Source of the DNA: Tricholoma matsutake
Lineage: Eukaryota > Basidiomycota > Agaricomycetes > Agaricales > Tricholomataceae
DNA length: 64,000 nucleotides
Direction of reading: 5' to 3'
Assembly: GCA_026075535.2 (NCBI GenBank)
Contig: AP026542.1
Span: forward strand, 1,240,001-1,304,000
Below are positions 1 to 10,669 of this stretch, piece after piece. The position numbers and the translations under genes were made by a program. Each line of letters opens with the position of its first letter. The stretch's first letter is position 1. The notes beneath the pieces were generated by a model. It did no database searches. It had not been told where the DNA came from and was given only the letters and a program-made list of their open reading frames with translations.

Positions 1-6
1 GACAAC

Positions 7-1393
7 ATGTCTATCCTCGCCAAACTCGCTCTTCCCATCCTCAAACACACAAAATCGATGCCCGAGGCTGGCAAAGCTGAAGAGTTGGACTTCGAAGTGT
101 GGGGTCATGTTTTTTGTGAGACAATGGTATGTCCTTCCCTTTTCTTGGGTTTATCTGCTTCCTACTCTCATTTGATAGGCTGAATACAATGACCTGATCG
201 GGTTGTTCAACAAGGCACATGATGAACATGTGCAGGCAACGTTAGACGAGGCAGTCAGCCTCTTCGTACCATTTGCTCACGAGGATTGGGTTTTGTGGGG
301 TGGGAAGTATCTTTTTGTGGAGTATTCAAGGAAGGTCAAGGAAGAGAGGAAGAGAGAGGAGGAGAGGGAGGCTCAGCAGGTGGCCATCGAGGCAAAAGCG
401 AAGAGGATCGAGGAACAACGAGACACGCTGGTCGAGGCACGTTGAGCTTTCTTGGCCAAAGTCCAGGCCAAAACCATTTCAAAGGACAAATTCCATGATC
501 GTACAGCTGCGCTCAAGCTGATGCACCTCTCAATCGATCGGGACGAGGCCGCAGACGAAGCAGTGCCCCTGGTCAATGACCTACCGGATGTCGAGCGGAT
601 CGTCGAGAAGAGGAAGGCAGACGAGATGGACGAGGAGGAGGAAGGTGAGGATGAACTGGATGAGGAGCCCATGGTCACAAAGCAGGTGCACGAAGAGGAA
701 GGTGAGCTGATCACCTTCCATGGGCCGGTAAGTCATCATTTTCTTTCAATATCGTTCAGGCTAATCACGCCTTCGATATTGCTTTAGTGTGATCAATGCG
801 CCAGACTAAGGACGACTCAGGAGTGTATCATCGAGGAGGGCGCCCCAAAGTGCAAGTGATGCACTCAAGGGCTACAGGGGTGCTACTGGGAGGGAGTGTC
901 GAGGCGAGGACTCCAACGAGGCGAGTCGAGGAAGAAGGCGAGCTCCAAGTGAGCTACAAAGGATAATGCGGAGTCGACGCAGTTGTCAACTCCCAGACGT
1001 AGTAAGTGATTCTTCTGCATAACCAATACAATTGCTAATCTGTATGATTACTTAGCGATACGCATCCGGGCTATCCAGCCCATCCAAAACGTGGAGGCCG
1101 GGCCCTCAAAAGTCGACAAGCGCCCAAAACGCACGACAAAGGCAAAGGCAAAGTCAGCTGAGAATGACAAGGGGAAGGGGAAGGGGAAAGCGAGAGCACG
1201 AGAAGTCGAACCTGAGGTCATGGGTATGGTTGAGGGGGTGTCAATGGGGGTGGAGGACAAGATGACGCAGCCGGATGCAGCAAGACTCTGTCGTTGGTAT
1301 TTGGCGGAAGTCCTGGTGCAAAAAAAATTGGAAGTGGAAGTGCTGATGGAGGAGATCGAGGTGTTAGAGAGGAAATGGGAAGAGTCCCAGTAG
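7..1393 (+). pseudogene. Broken four-exon gene: acidic/coiled-coil protein with six-cysteine cluster
   Basis: Exons at 7-126, 179-727, 788-1001 and 1056-1393 join with consistent phases (0, 0, 1) across introns of 52, 60 and 54 nt that have GT-AG ends. The protein has an N-terminal segment, a Glu/Lys/Arg-rich coiled-coil-like part (about 300-440), a very acidic patch (about 625-680), then a cluster spaced C-x2-C-x8-C-x8-C-x2-C-x6-C (788-880), resembling fungal Zn2Cys6 motifs. A Lys-rich basic stretch and a C-terminal helix ending at TAG 1391-1393 follow. In-frame TGA codons at 443, 857 and 950 break it; each fits a former CGA. The true start may lie left of the window. It is tail-to-tail with gypsy-1 pol. 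Function is unknown; a DNA-binding role is inferred only from the Cys pattern. Confidence 0.6.
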
Positions 1394-1719
1394 AATTTTG
1401 TTTTATTGTTTTAAATTTTATTGTTTTTCTTGTGTCTGAGCAAGATAAGGTTGAAATGAGAAATATCGCGTGCGATTGAAGCCAGGAAATGTAAGATATA
1501 TGCAAAGAAACATAGGAAAGAGAGAAAAAAAAGAAAGTAAGATGGACAATTCATCAAAATGAGACATAGGGGAAAGGCTCAGAACTCCTTCATAGCCGAA
1601 AAACCCCGTTGAGCTTGCGCGAACATGTTTCAAATGATATCGCAACTTGTAATAGTACACTGTTATAAAATTGAGAGTTTGTTTCAATATCGCAAGTAGA
1701 AAAAGAAAAGAAAAATGGT
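1394..1719. other. Spacer between two convergent 3' ends
   Basis: AT-rich, purine-biased DNA between the stop of the Cys-cluster gene and the pol stop of gypsy-1. I see no ORF, RNA gene or LTR-like end. By eye it does not resemble the 7.8-8.7 kb region, where the 5' LTR of gypsy-1 should be. Confidence 0.4.
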
Positions 1720-4700
1720 TTATTCATCTTCATCGAGGTCAGGAATGCCCTCATCAATGTCTCCGTCGACTTCCGATGTTGTTCGAAGTTGTTCAAGCCG
1801 ACGATGGTTGATATTGAAGAAGTTTGGAGGAAGGGGAATCGATTTCCATGCTAGATAGGGTAGAATTTGGAAAGCTGCTACTGGTCAATGAAGAACTGAT
1901 CCGTCGAGCTCGCAAAGAATATAAGCGCCACCGTAGTTTCTTGCGATGACTATGAGTGGGCCAAGATATCGAGCTCGCATTTTTCGATTAAGAGCCTTTT
2001 CAATCTGTGTGTTTTGCATGAGTATGAGGTCACCTTTTTCAAAATGGTAGTCTTGAATCATTCGCTTGTGAACTTCTTTGAAGCATTTTGCAGCTTCTGG
2101 TCAAGTGGTGTAGACTCTAGAGTAGAGTACCTCGAGATCGGTTGAGCGTTTCTGGAGTGTGATCGCACATTGGGCAATGAGATCGGTGGAGGAGAGTATC
2201 AAATCAGGTGGTGGTTGTAGATATGTCGCTTCTGAAATGTCGAGAGGGATGAGTGGATGAGAACCTGTGATCGCAAAATAGGGCGAACAGCCCATTTGTT
2301 TTCAAACTGTTACCTGTTCTGCCCAAAAGACCGAGTAGGTCCCAACCGACCATCGAGTTTGATCACCATTGACGGCCTTGTAGAGCAATTGTCATACATC
2401 GAAGTGGGCTCGTTCGACGAGGCCATTGGCATGAGAATTGTACCCACTTATCCGAATATGATTGATATGATATTGCTTCGACAAATACTCGAGAGCAGAA
2501 AGGAATGCTGCGCCATTGTCAGTAACAATCTCATAAAGCGAGCCCCAACAACAAATGATTTCTTCGAAGATCCAATCGCCAATGGTCTTCACTGTTTCCT
2601 TGCAAAGCATCCTGACCTCCGGCCAGTACGATATCAAACATCGACCTTGTACTATATAGTGATATCCACCGGAAGGCAGCATGTGCATTGTGTCGATATA
2701 GACTTTTCCAAATAGAGGAGCGGGTGTGGTGACGATTGGTGGAATAAGAAGATTTCGTGTTTGTCGCAACTGACAGTAGTGGCACGTTCGGATGTACCAT
2801 GCAATATCAGCTTTCAGGTTGGGCCACCAGAATCATGGTGTGACATGAGACTTCGTGGCAAAGATCATTTTGTGGCCGATATGGTCGTGTGACGACCGGA
2901 TAATATCAATGTGACGCTCTGGAATCACGACGATCTTGTGTTCGCCGTGATGATCTTTTTGCCATAGTTTGCCAGAATCTATGAAGAACTCGGTGCAATA
3001 TCGCACGAAGGTAGCGTACTCTGTGTCTGATAGATGTGGGGGTCGCACCATATCGTCTAACCATTTATGAACGAGCAGTAATCGTTTGTCGTCTTTCTTT
3101 GCTTTGTCCGATCTAGGTATGTCTTCATATGAAATGTCCTCCCCCTTACTGAAATCCAAAGCTTGGGTGAAAGTGGGATAAGTTGTGTGAGAGGGGAATG
3201 GTTGAATCGAGATTGGGTTGATTTGGTGAACGAAACTGTGTAGTTTGTCGATCCAGTCGCCGAATTCTTCTTCTACTTTGACATTGTCGTCTTCAGTTTG
3301 TTGAGGACGTCGCGAAAGACCGTCTGGTCCATGGTGCGTACCTGCAACATGAACTAGGGTGAAGTGAAATGTTAGAATGGAGACTATCCATTGGTTTATG
3401 CTAGCGCTAGGTGTGATATTGGGATTTGAGAGCATGCCTTTAATATACCTCGCATCAACCTCGACGATAAGGTTTCATACCCCTATCAAGTATAAACAAA
3501 GTGCCCCAAGGGCTTGATATAGACCATAAAGCTCGAGTTTTGGTTGTGAAAACTGTGATTCGTGGTCGTTGAGCATGATCGAGCCGAATCGACTGTAATA
3601 TCGCTTTCGAGGGTTATCTCAGTCGCATTGCATTAGGAAATAGCCAATGGCGATGCTCGATGTGTCGACTGCGAGGATTACTGAGGCAGTCGAGGTATAG
3701 TCGATGGCTTGAATCACTGGCGAGTTTAGGAGCGCATGCTTGAGATCTTCTTGCACTGCTACCTGAAATGGGCTGAATTCAAAGGGCACATCTTTTCGAG
3801 TAAGGTTGATTAGTGGAGCTGCTCGATGTGCGAAACTCTGGATGAAAATTTGACAAACTCCAATCGTTCCTAAGAACACCTTAACTTCTGTGAGCGTACG
3901 ACATGGACCCCATTTCTGGATCTTATCAATATGGGTCGGGTCAGCCATTCGGCCTTGAATATTGCATCAATGACCTAAAACAATTATCTTGGGGACACAA
4001 GCAAATAATTTTGGTCCAGAGAATGTCCCACCACAATAGTTCATGTGCTGGACGATGCGATTTAGGTTCTCGAAGTGTTCCCACATGAATCGTCGAATGC
4101 CTGAGTTGTCGACAATCGTTTCATAAGACCCACCGATCGTTCGATATTCTGATTTCGGACCCTTCACCGGTGTGTCGTTGATATAAGGGATCGTGATGTG
4201 AGGGACCTCGGGTTGTAGGATGAAAGTTACGTCATCGTGTAGGATCAGAACCGAGTTTGTCCAACCCATTGGTAGGGTGATGATTCGAAGTGCGCCAAAT
4301 GGTGTCTGGAAAGTCGTTAGATCTCGAGAGGATTCAGATATGAGCCTTTCGTCGAATGCAACATATAAATCCAACATTCCACCACAAGCGCGTCCTCCAA
4401 ACTGTTCGGCTAAATGCTCGGGGATTGGGACAATGCCTGAGTGCTGAATTGTAACTTGGTTTAGCGGCTCGAGGCTGTGGACAATTTGGAGCAATTTTGC
4501 GTCTTTCTTCGCAATGCAAAACCATCAAGATTGGTATGACAAGTTTGATGACTCGTAGACTCCTGCTTTGATATTCTTTTTCAGCATCTTGCAAATTTGT
4601 TCATACAAACCAGGTGGTATGGGGATATTGCGTTCGACCCAAGGGGTATGTGGGACAACTGGGAACTCGATAGGGGGGAAGAAATTGGGTCGAAACCTTC

Positions 4701-5290
4701 CTTGTTCATTTTCGGTCCATGCAAACCCTGCTTGCTGGTTTCGAATGAAGTCATGCATGAGGTCTCATTCTTGAGGCCATAAGAAATCTCCTGGATGATT
4801 TCGATCAATGATGTTTTTGCATTCGAGGTTATATTGAAGAGTTGGTTTGAATATCGGAGGATGGGGATTTAGTGGAGGCATGTCTTGGAGGGGATCGCCC
4901 TCAATGTGTCGAATAATTCTAAAATGATCAGGTAGTCTGGCCACGATTGGGCGGACCTTCTGTGTGACTGGTTTATACTTTTTCTTCGTCGATAAATAAC
5001 TAGACTGTGGATTGTCGGAAATAACTGAAAAAGGGGAAACTGACGATGAAGAAGGTCGCATAGGTATAAACACCATCGAGGCGTTTCGAGGAACGTGGAA
5101 CTTGTCACACACAGATAAATATAAATTGGAAAGCATCGTGGATAATTCTTTGGAGGAGTCGATTTCGGGGATATTTGCAGTGCGCTCAATAAATATAGAG
5201 GAGTTAGAAGAGTCGAACGAGATGATGAAAGCGCACTGTTCCAAAATTTCATTCTCTAACGCTGAAAATCCTCTCAAACTACTTTTCGAC
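1720..5290 (-). pseudogene. pol: gypsy-1 Pol: RT, RNase H and integrase
   Basis: Minus-strand segments 5277-4765, 4758-4525, 4494-3967, 3948-3619, 3435-2833, 2769-2392 and on to a TAA at 1720-1722 make up RT, RNase H and integrase, separated mostly by TGA stops. RT contains a GWTNS motif and the catalytic box now reads Y-I-N-D (codons near 4177-4185), where a Y-x-D-D box is expected. RNase H carries AVDTSS and the tail GPDGLSRR. Integrase shows D (YIDT), D (TDNG) and E (LVERAH), so its DDE triad is visible. No chromodomain was recognised at the C terminus. The protein would have reverse-transcribed and integrated the element; it is inactive. Confidence 0.85.
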
Positions 5291-5414
5291 GACGGTGTGA
5301 TTGAGGTATCGAGGGAATTGTAGCGGTCCGAGTTGAGTTAGGATCACATATCATGATGGTTTGCGCTTTGTTCTGATAGTTCCTAATGATGCTTTCCGTC
5401 AAGACATCGAAAGG

Positions 5415-5798
5415 TCATCCGAGTAGAATATCGTATGCCGGGTCCCAAATAATATGTATCTGCATGTATAGGGTGATTCCACCAAGATCGCAGGGTATGT
5501 TGCATGCTAAACCAAGTGTTTTGTCCACAGCCCCATTAGCAGACTGCATCAGAAGCCTAATCAAGGAGTCATATGCTAGACCGAGTTCATGGCAAACATC
5601 TTCGGCCATTGATATGATCGAGGAACCAGGATCGACAATGCTTTCTACCTGGTTGTTACCATGGACATCCATAATAACTGATCTAATTGATGAAGTTTCT
5701 TTAGCAACAACGAAAGGCTGAGGGATTTCACTGGGTCGGAGACTGCTAATATAAGTCTCATATGGGTCAGGCACGATGATTGTGTTGGGACTAGACAT
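5415..5798 (-). pseudogene. gypsy-1 aspartic protease
   Basis: This segment lies in the same frame as gag. It carries the pepsin-like active-site signature DPGSS in place of the commoner D-S/T-G and a closing hydrophobic ILLG near 5415, both expected of a retroelement protease that cuts the polyprotein. A frame change or short gap (5415-5290) separates it from the RT part, so it cannot be expressed as a fusion with RT today. Confidence 0.7.
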
Positions 5799-5828
5799 GT
5801 TCGTTGCATTGTTTCTGGACTGTGGGAC

Positions 5829-7810
5829 TCATTTTGGTGTGACCTGTTCTCTCCATTTTGTTTGAACCTCTGGTGAAAGAGAGAGTAGTTCTTCGGATGT
5901 CAGCATGACAATCGGCATCTTCATCGAGCACGCAAATATATCATGCGCAATTTTCTCATTCTGTACCGGTGCCTGTGTCGCATACGATGGTCTGTCTTTT
6001 TCCTTACCCTTTGATGCGCCAGGGAAGTTCCTTTCGTGTGGTGGCAAATAGGCGTTCTCCCTGACCGATGCGTATGGGTGTACCGAGGTTTGCATTGGGG
6101 CAATGGTGGTCGATGGCGAAGTGGTTGATGTCGATGTTGGAGCGGTAGTTGAAGTCGAAGGGTTGACCATTGTCGATGAAGATGTTGAGGGTGGTGGGAC
6201 TGTACCAGTAGACATTGACGATGCAGGGACGGGAGTTGTCGTGGCTGGAACCAAATTTTGAACCTCTTTGTTCGAACGCAAAAATGGTCGACCACTTTGA
6301 AGCGCAAATATTTCGTGCTCGAGAGCCACTATTCTATCTTCAGAGTCAGCTGTCAACGTCGAGTTATGATAAATGCCTTTCGTCTCCACTCCCGATATAG
6401 AAATGGTGTTGGACTCTGTTATCGAAGTGATCACAGCTGAGGTTGAACTAGTCGAAGTTGAAGGTGCCGATGGTGCGATGCTGAATAAAAGTGTTGCTGC
6501 TGGGGTTGCATCTGGGTTGCATTTCCACCATTCATCGATGCGTTCCTTGATAAACCTGCCAGGGATACTTTGAGGGGTGAATTGTCCGTTAGGAAGTACG
6601 ATCTTTCCTTCTGTGTTTCGCTTACACTTCCCTTCCTTCAAGTATGACTGACAAACCATACATTCAGGGATAAAATGTCCGGATAAACCGCAAAATATGC
6701 AAAGGAGTGCATCAATATGTGCCTGTCTGTCTGCCGAATTAGTGCGAGGATTTTTAGCACCTGCGATATGCGTAGCGATGGTGCTAGCAAATCGTTCAAA
6801 CATTGCATTTAGATCTTCGGTTTTGATCATAATAGTTCCAGGTGACGAGGTGCCCATATTTCCGACATTCGATGTCGAGTGCGATGAAGAGGTCGATTGG
6901 TGGATTACTGAGTTCGATGTGTTGGAGCCTGCTCGAATGAATTTTGCCGTGTCGTGAATGTCGTTGAGTGGATACGGATCATCGGGATAATGGTCGGGGA
7001 ATTTGAGTTCAAGTCGTCGAGCAATTCGAGTCCATAAGCCGGGTTGGAATCCTCGAACATAAGCTCTGCTTTGCTCAGCTTCCGAGATCCTATTCTTTGC
7101 TCGCAAAAAGTGAGTAATGTTGTAGAACGCACGATAATACATTCCTAGATTGCTCGTGTCGAATATCCCAATGCATAGCTGTTCTCCCACTAATTTGTCC
7201 ATGTCCAATATGCTCCACTTGCGATTGTCTTCCGAGCCGGGATAGAGTTTGTGTACTGCTGTTCTAAATTTGTTGAATGATGTGCTGGGTTGATACTCTG
7301 GAAGCGATTCCCAGAGTTCTGACAAGTCAATGTCGAGGTAGCGACAAGCGTGTTTCTTCATGAGATTCGATTCAGTAACGCCGCAGGTCAGGAATAATAG
7401 TTCAAGCTCTTCGAAGTATCGTCAAAACTCTCGAGGCTGAGTCAGGTTGAATTTCGGAGCAGTTGAGTGCCCACGAGCTGGCATCGCGGTTTGGGTAGTC
7501 ATGAATGCGATGACTCTAGGGGTAGGGGTTAAGACTTGTGTAATAGATGGTAGAGGTGTCAAAGTTGTTGGAAGGATAAATGAAGAGGTTGATGATGATG
7601 ACAAAGAAGTAGATGATGATGTGGAAGGTGATGATATAGGTGAAGGAAATAGTCTACGATGAGTAGATTCTGCCTCGGAAACTGGAATTAGAATATCTCC
7701 CAATTGTTCGAGAGATTCAAAGGCATGGTGAGTATCAATCCAAAGGGTTCTTGCTTGTGTTGGCCTAAGCCGAGGAAGTCAAGGTTGGTCCGACGATGAA
7801 ATGATTCAGA
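5829..7810 (-). pseudogene. gag: gypsy-1 Gag (capsid/nucleocapsid)
   Basis: One frame runs from about 7810 to 5829, broken by TGA at about 7422-7424 and, further upstream, by another TGA near the start. Gag would coat the element RNA in virus-like particles. The capsid-like helical region lies at about 7360-6950. A zinc knuckle of form C-x2-C-x4-H-x4-C (CIFCGLSGHFIPEC) at about 6690-6650 precedes a Lys/Arg-rich CKRN segment. Low-complexity Ser/Thr/Pro stretches follow. The terminal TGA (5829-5831) is in frame with the downstream protease, so Gag and protease may once have been one ORF with a CGA at this site. The start is not certain because the ORF opens into the leader without a clear ATG. 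Confidence 0.8.
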
Positions 7811-8690
7811 CACCCTCGCAGTGGGCTCCAAAAATGATGATGCTCAACCCGGGAAAACCACCAGAACTGCCGATGAGGCAATCGATGATGTTTGCGACAA
7901 GTCAGAGGAGGGTTGCGAGATGTTCCAAAAGTTCGTGGTCAAACCTCTGATAAGATTACTAGTTAACACTAGTCGTGAAGGTAGTGTTATGCAAGACAAA
8001 GGTGTTTGTTGTGGTCCGATCAAGTATCGATCAATATCAAGGGCGATCAATGAGATCGACGGTGAACGAGTTTTATTGTCGATGGTCGATATGTGAATTA
8101 TGGGGACCTTTCAATAGGTCAATGGTATACAAAGGGTGTGGCAAACTGCTATGAAGTGTTGGAAGGGTTGCTAGAACCAATGATGAAAGGATCGAGGGAG
8201 GATCAAGGATGCGACAATTGCAGAGGTTTCTCATTGATCGAGAAAACCTGCAGAGACTTAGATTGTTTTTTAGAAAGCTGATCAGATGCTTAGAACTGTA
8301 TATGAGACAATATGTGAAGACAATTTCTTGTTATTTCCAAGTAGATACTACAGAGTTTTATATGTTTTAAAGAAACTTCCTAAAATGGAATGAGAAACAT
8401 GTGTAGAACATGAGGCAAAAGATATGAGTTAAGGCACAAGGCCATAAAGGAGACTGGAATCCAAACAAGAAAGATATATATATCATATGATGAAAGAGTA
8501 ATAAAAGGAAAGAACTAAAAGAGACTGTCCTTTGTGTATAAACTGTGCTAAGTCTCGCAATAATGCGTCCAGCGGGTTCTGTGCGCGATAGGGACTTGGA
8601 ACGAGGCTGACCTATGATCAGCAGGTTGAGCACGAGTTGGAATATGTCCTAGTGCATGGTCTTCCACCATTTAGATAACAAAGGCGGTGC
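7811..8690 (-). repeat. Probable 5' LTR and leader of gypsy-1
   Basis: Non-coding DNA upstream (minus sense) of gag. At about 7815-7833 the minus strand reads TGGAGCCCACTGCGAGG, starting with TGG as a primer-binding site should; sequence above about 7835 would then be the 5' LTR. The region contains a TATA-like AT stretch (about 8476-8492). The outer boundary near 8690 is a guess, because no second LTR is available for comparison. Confidence 0.35.
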
Positions 8691-9090
8691 CCAATGTCGC
8701 TCATAGTTTCTCAATATCGATTGATGACACTCGATGATGGTCAATGATGCTCGATCGCAGTTGTGGCTTGTTCAAAGTTGGTCGGGGATGTTTGATGGTC
8801 GTGTAGGGGAATCTTAGGGACTTTTGGGGTAGTCCTAAGGTTGTGCAATGTGGTCTTTTGATACTATCAATGTCACTGGTTATGTTTCGATGCGGTCGAT
8901 ATGATATCGTGATCGATAGAGTGTGTTGCGCTGCATCTGGGACATCGTAGGAGTTAGCCAATGTGATTAGAATGATGCTAAAGTGTTGAATCGGTCCTTG
9001 AGCCGAGAAGATGACCTATCAATGTATCTTACCATCCTAATGATGAAGTACCATCATATGATCAGATCAAGTGTCATATCAAAGAAATAA
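8691..9090. other. Spacer between gypsy-1 and the Tnp2 transposon
   Basis: No gene is supported here. The last 100 bases may encode a decayed N-terminal part of the Tnp2 transposase. Confidence 0.3.
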
Positions 9091-9099
9091 GTGGAGTTG

Positions 9100-9486
9100 T
9101 ACTGATTGTCAATGACATGTGTGCAAATAGCTGCATAGCATTCACAGGGCCATTTGCAAGCCTTGAGGCATGTCCAAAGTGTGGGGATTCACATTACAAT
9201 GAGGATAAGACACCCAAACAGGAACTGCACACAATTCCCCTTGGACCTCAGTTGCACTCTTTTGACACCCTCAGAGTGCTGAAAACATGTCATATCAGTG
9301 AAAACGAACCAAAGAAATCATCACAGAATCACAACAAAATCAAGGAGTCCTGGAGTGTTTCAATGACTTTCTTCATGGCCAAGATTACCTCAAGGCCATC
9401 AAAGATGGATGTATTCAAGAAAACAACATTGTTTTGATGTTTTCAATTAATTGTGCTCAACTTTACATGGACAGAGCATCTGATTG
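9100..9486 (+). pseudogene. Tnp2 transposase, N-terminal part
   Basis: The translation contains a Cys motif (CPKCG) after a CANSCIAFTGPF segment, then PLGPQLHS. After a frameshift it continues as NDFLHGQDYLKAI and ends with VLMFSINCAQLY and MDRASDC. These are hallmark segments of fungal Tnp2 transposases (established knowledge). The reading breaks off at about 9486, directly against gypsy-2 gag sequence. Comparison with the family indicates that roughly 130 residues expected next are missing, so the break involved a deletion as well as an insertion. Confidence 0.7.
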
Positions 9487-10665
9487 TTTGTCGTGTCATC
9501 TGACAGCTGTTCCATCAGGCACTGCCTCTGCACTGTCATGCTCTCCTGCCACTGCATCCACATTGACAGCAATCCCTGAAAATGAGGATAATGACCTCGT
9601 ATCACCTGCCTTACAGCCAACATTCACACATATAGTTGCCCCAACCACAGCCCCTCACCATCCTCAGATTGAATCAGACTCATCATCAGATTTCAAATAC
9701 CCCATCGCTAGTACAAATCGTTACTCATTCACTATGTTGTTCATTCCCAATCAGCTCGCCATTGTGGAACATATCCACCAGTCCAAATCTCCTGTTCTCC
9801 TTGCTGGCGAGATTGATCTGGCTATCATGCACATGGTTGAGCTTGGTTGCCTTCACTCCTTTGACTGTAAAGAGATCAAGGAGGGACCAGGTTTGAAAAA
9901 TCCTCGGATGCTTCAGAGATACCCAAATTTGTGACTGGCTTAGCAGCAACTGCAATAGACTCTTGACCCTCTCCTTCCCTGAATTCATGACTGAACTATG
10001 TGCAAACTACCTTGACCCTGACTGGGAACCCACCATCTGCCGCTGAATTCTCGCTGCAACACTGAAACAAAACCAGTTGTTCTGGGACTGGTTCTCACAC
10101 ATGCAGTCTCTCAACTCTCTCCTCACAAACACCACTTCTCGCTTCTTGGATATGTCCCTCTGTGAAAAGCTGGAGGCTGGTCTCAACCCTGAACTGACAC
10201 ACCAATGCAACACAAACAAGGTGGACAAGATAATGACCTTATGACCATGGGCAATCGACGCAACGATACCAACAAGTGTCATCGTGGCACTAATGGACCA
10301 GCCAACACTGCGACATACACTGTAAACACCACCTCTGCAGCGATTGCAGGCACCATCCAATGTTTAGTGGCCTTCACATCCATGGAACATGAACAGCTCA
10401 ATAACAACAACGGCTGCCAAAAGTGTCATTGACTTAATGTTTATCACATATCAAAGAGCTGCCACAATGGCTTCCCTGATGCTGCCACATACACTGGCCT
10501 GATCAACCTCCCACTGCATCCTCCACTGCCCACAGCACCGACTCTTTCAAACCTTACCACCAACATCCCCGCTGCTCCCATCGCCAGCCCAAACTCTGGA
10601 AACAGCGCACACTGAAACAGGTCCCAAACATGACCAATCACTGCTGTTGGCTCATGGGCAGACAA
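9487..10665 (+). pseudogene. gag: gypsy-2 Gag-like region
   Basis: An open stretch at 9510-9932 (ASALSCSP to MLQRYPNL) and broken frames to about 10660 include segments such as QLFWDWFSHMQSLNSLL that resemble a retroelement capsid region. No zinc knuckle was found. Stops and frame changes after 9932 show decay. The Gag identity rests mainly on position upstream of the protease/RT ORF. Confidence 0.5.
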
Positions 10666-10669
10666 GACT

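Larger units (their letters stand above)
1720..8690 (-). mobile_element. Ty3/gypsy-1 retrotransposon, degenerate
   Basis: On the minus strand the order is leader (about 7.8 kb), gag, protease, RT, RNase H and integrase, ending at 1720. This Ty3/gypsy order and its sequence signatures are typical of a family common in Agaricomycetes. The 5' LTR should lie at about 7835-8690, upstream of a candidate primer site; no matching 3' LTR was found to the right of position 1. The high-coordinate boundary is approximate. Many TGA stops and a mutated RT active site show it is dead. Confidence 0.8.
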
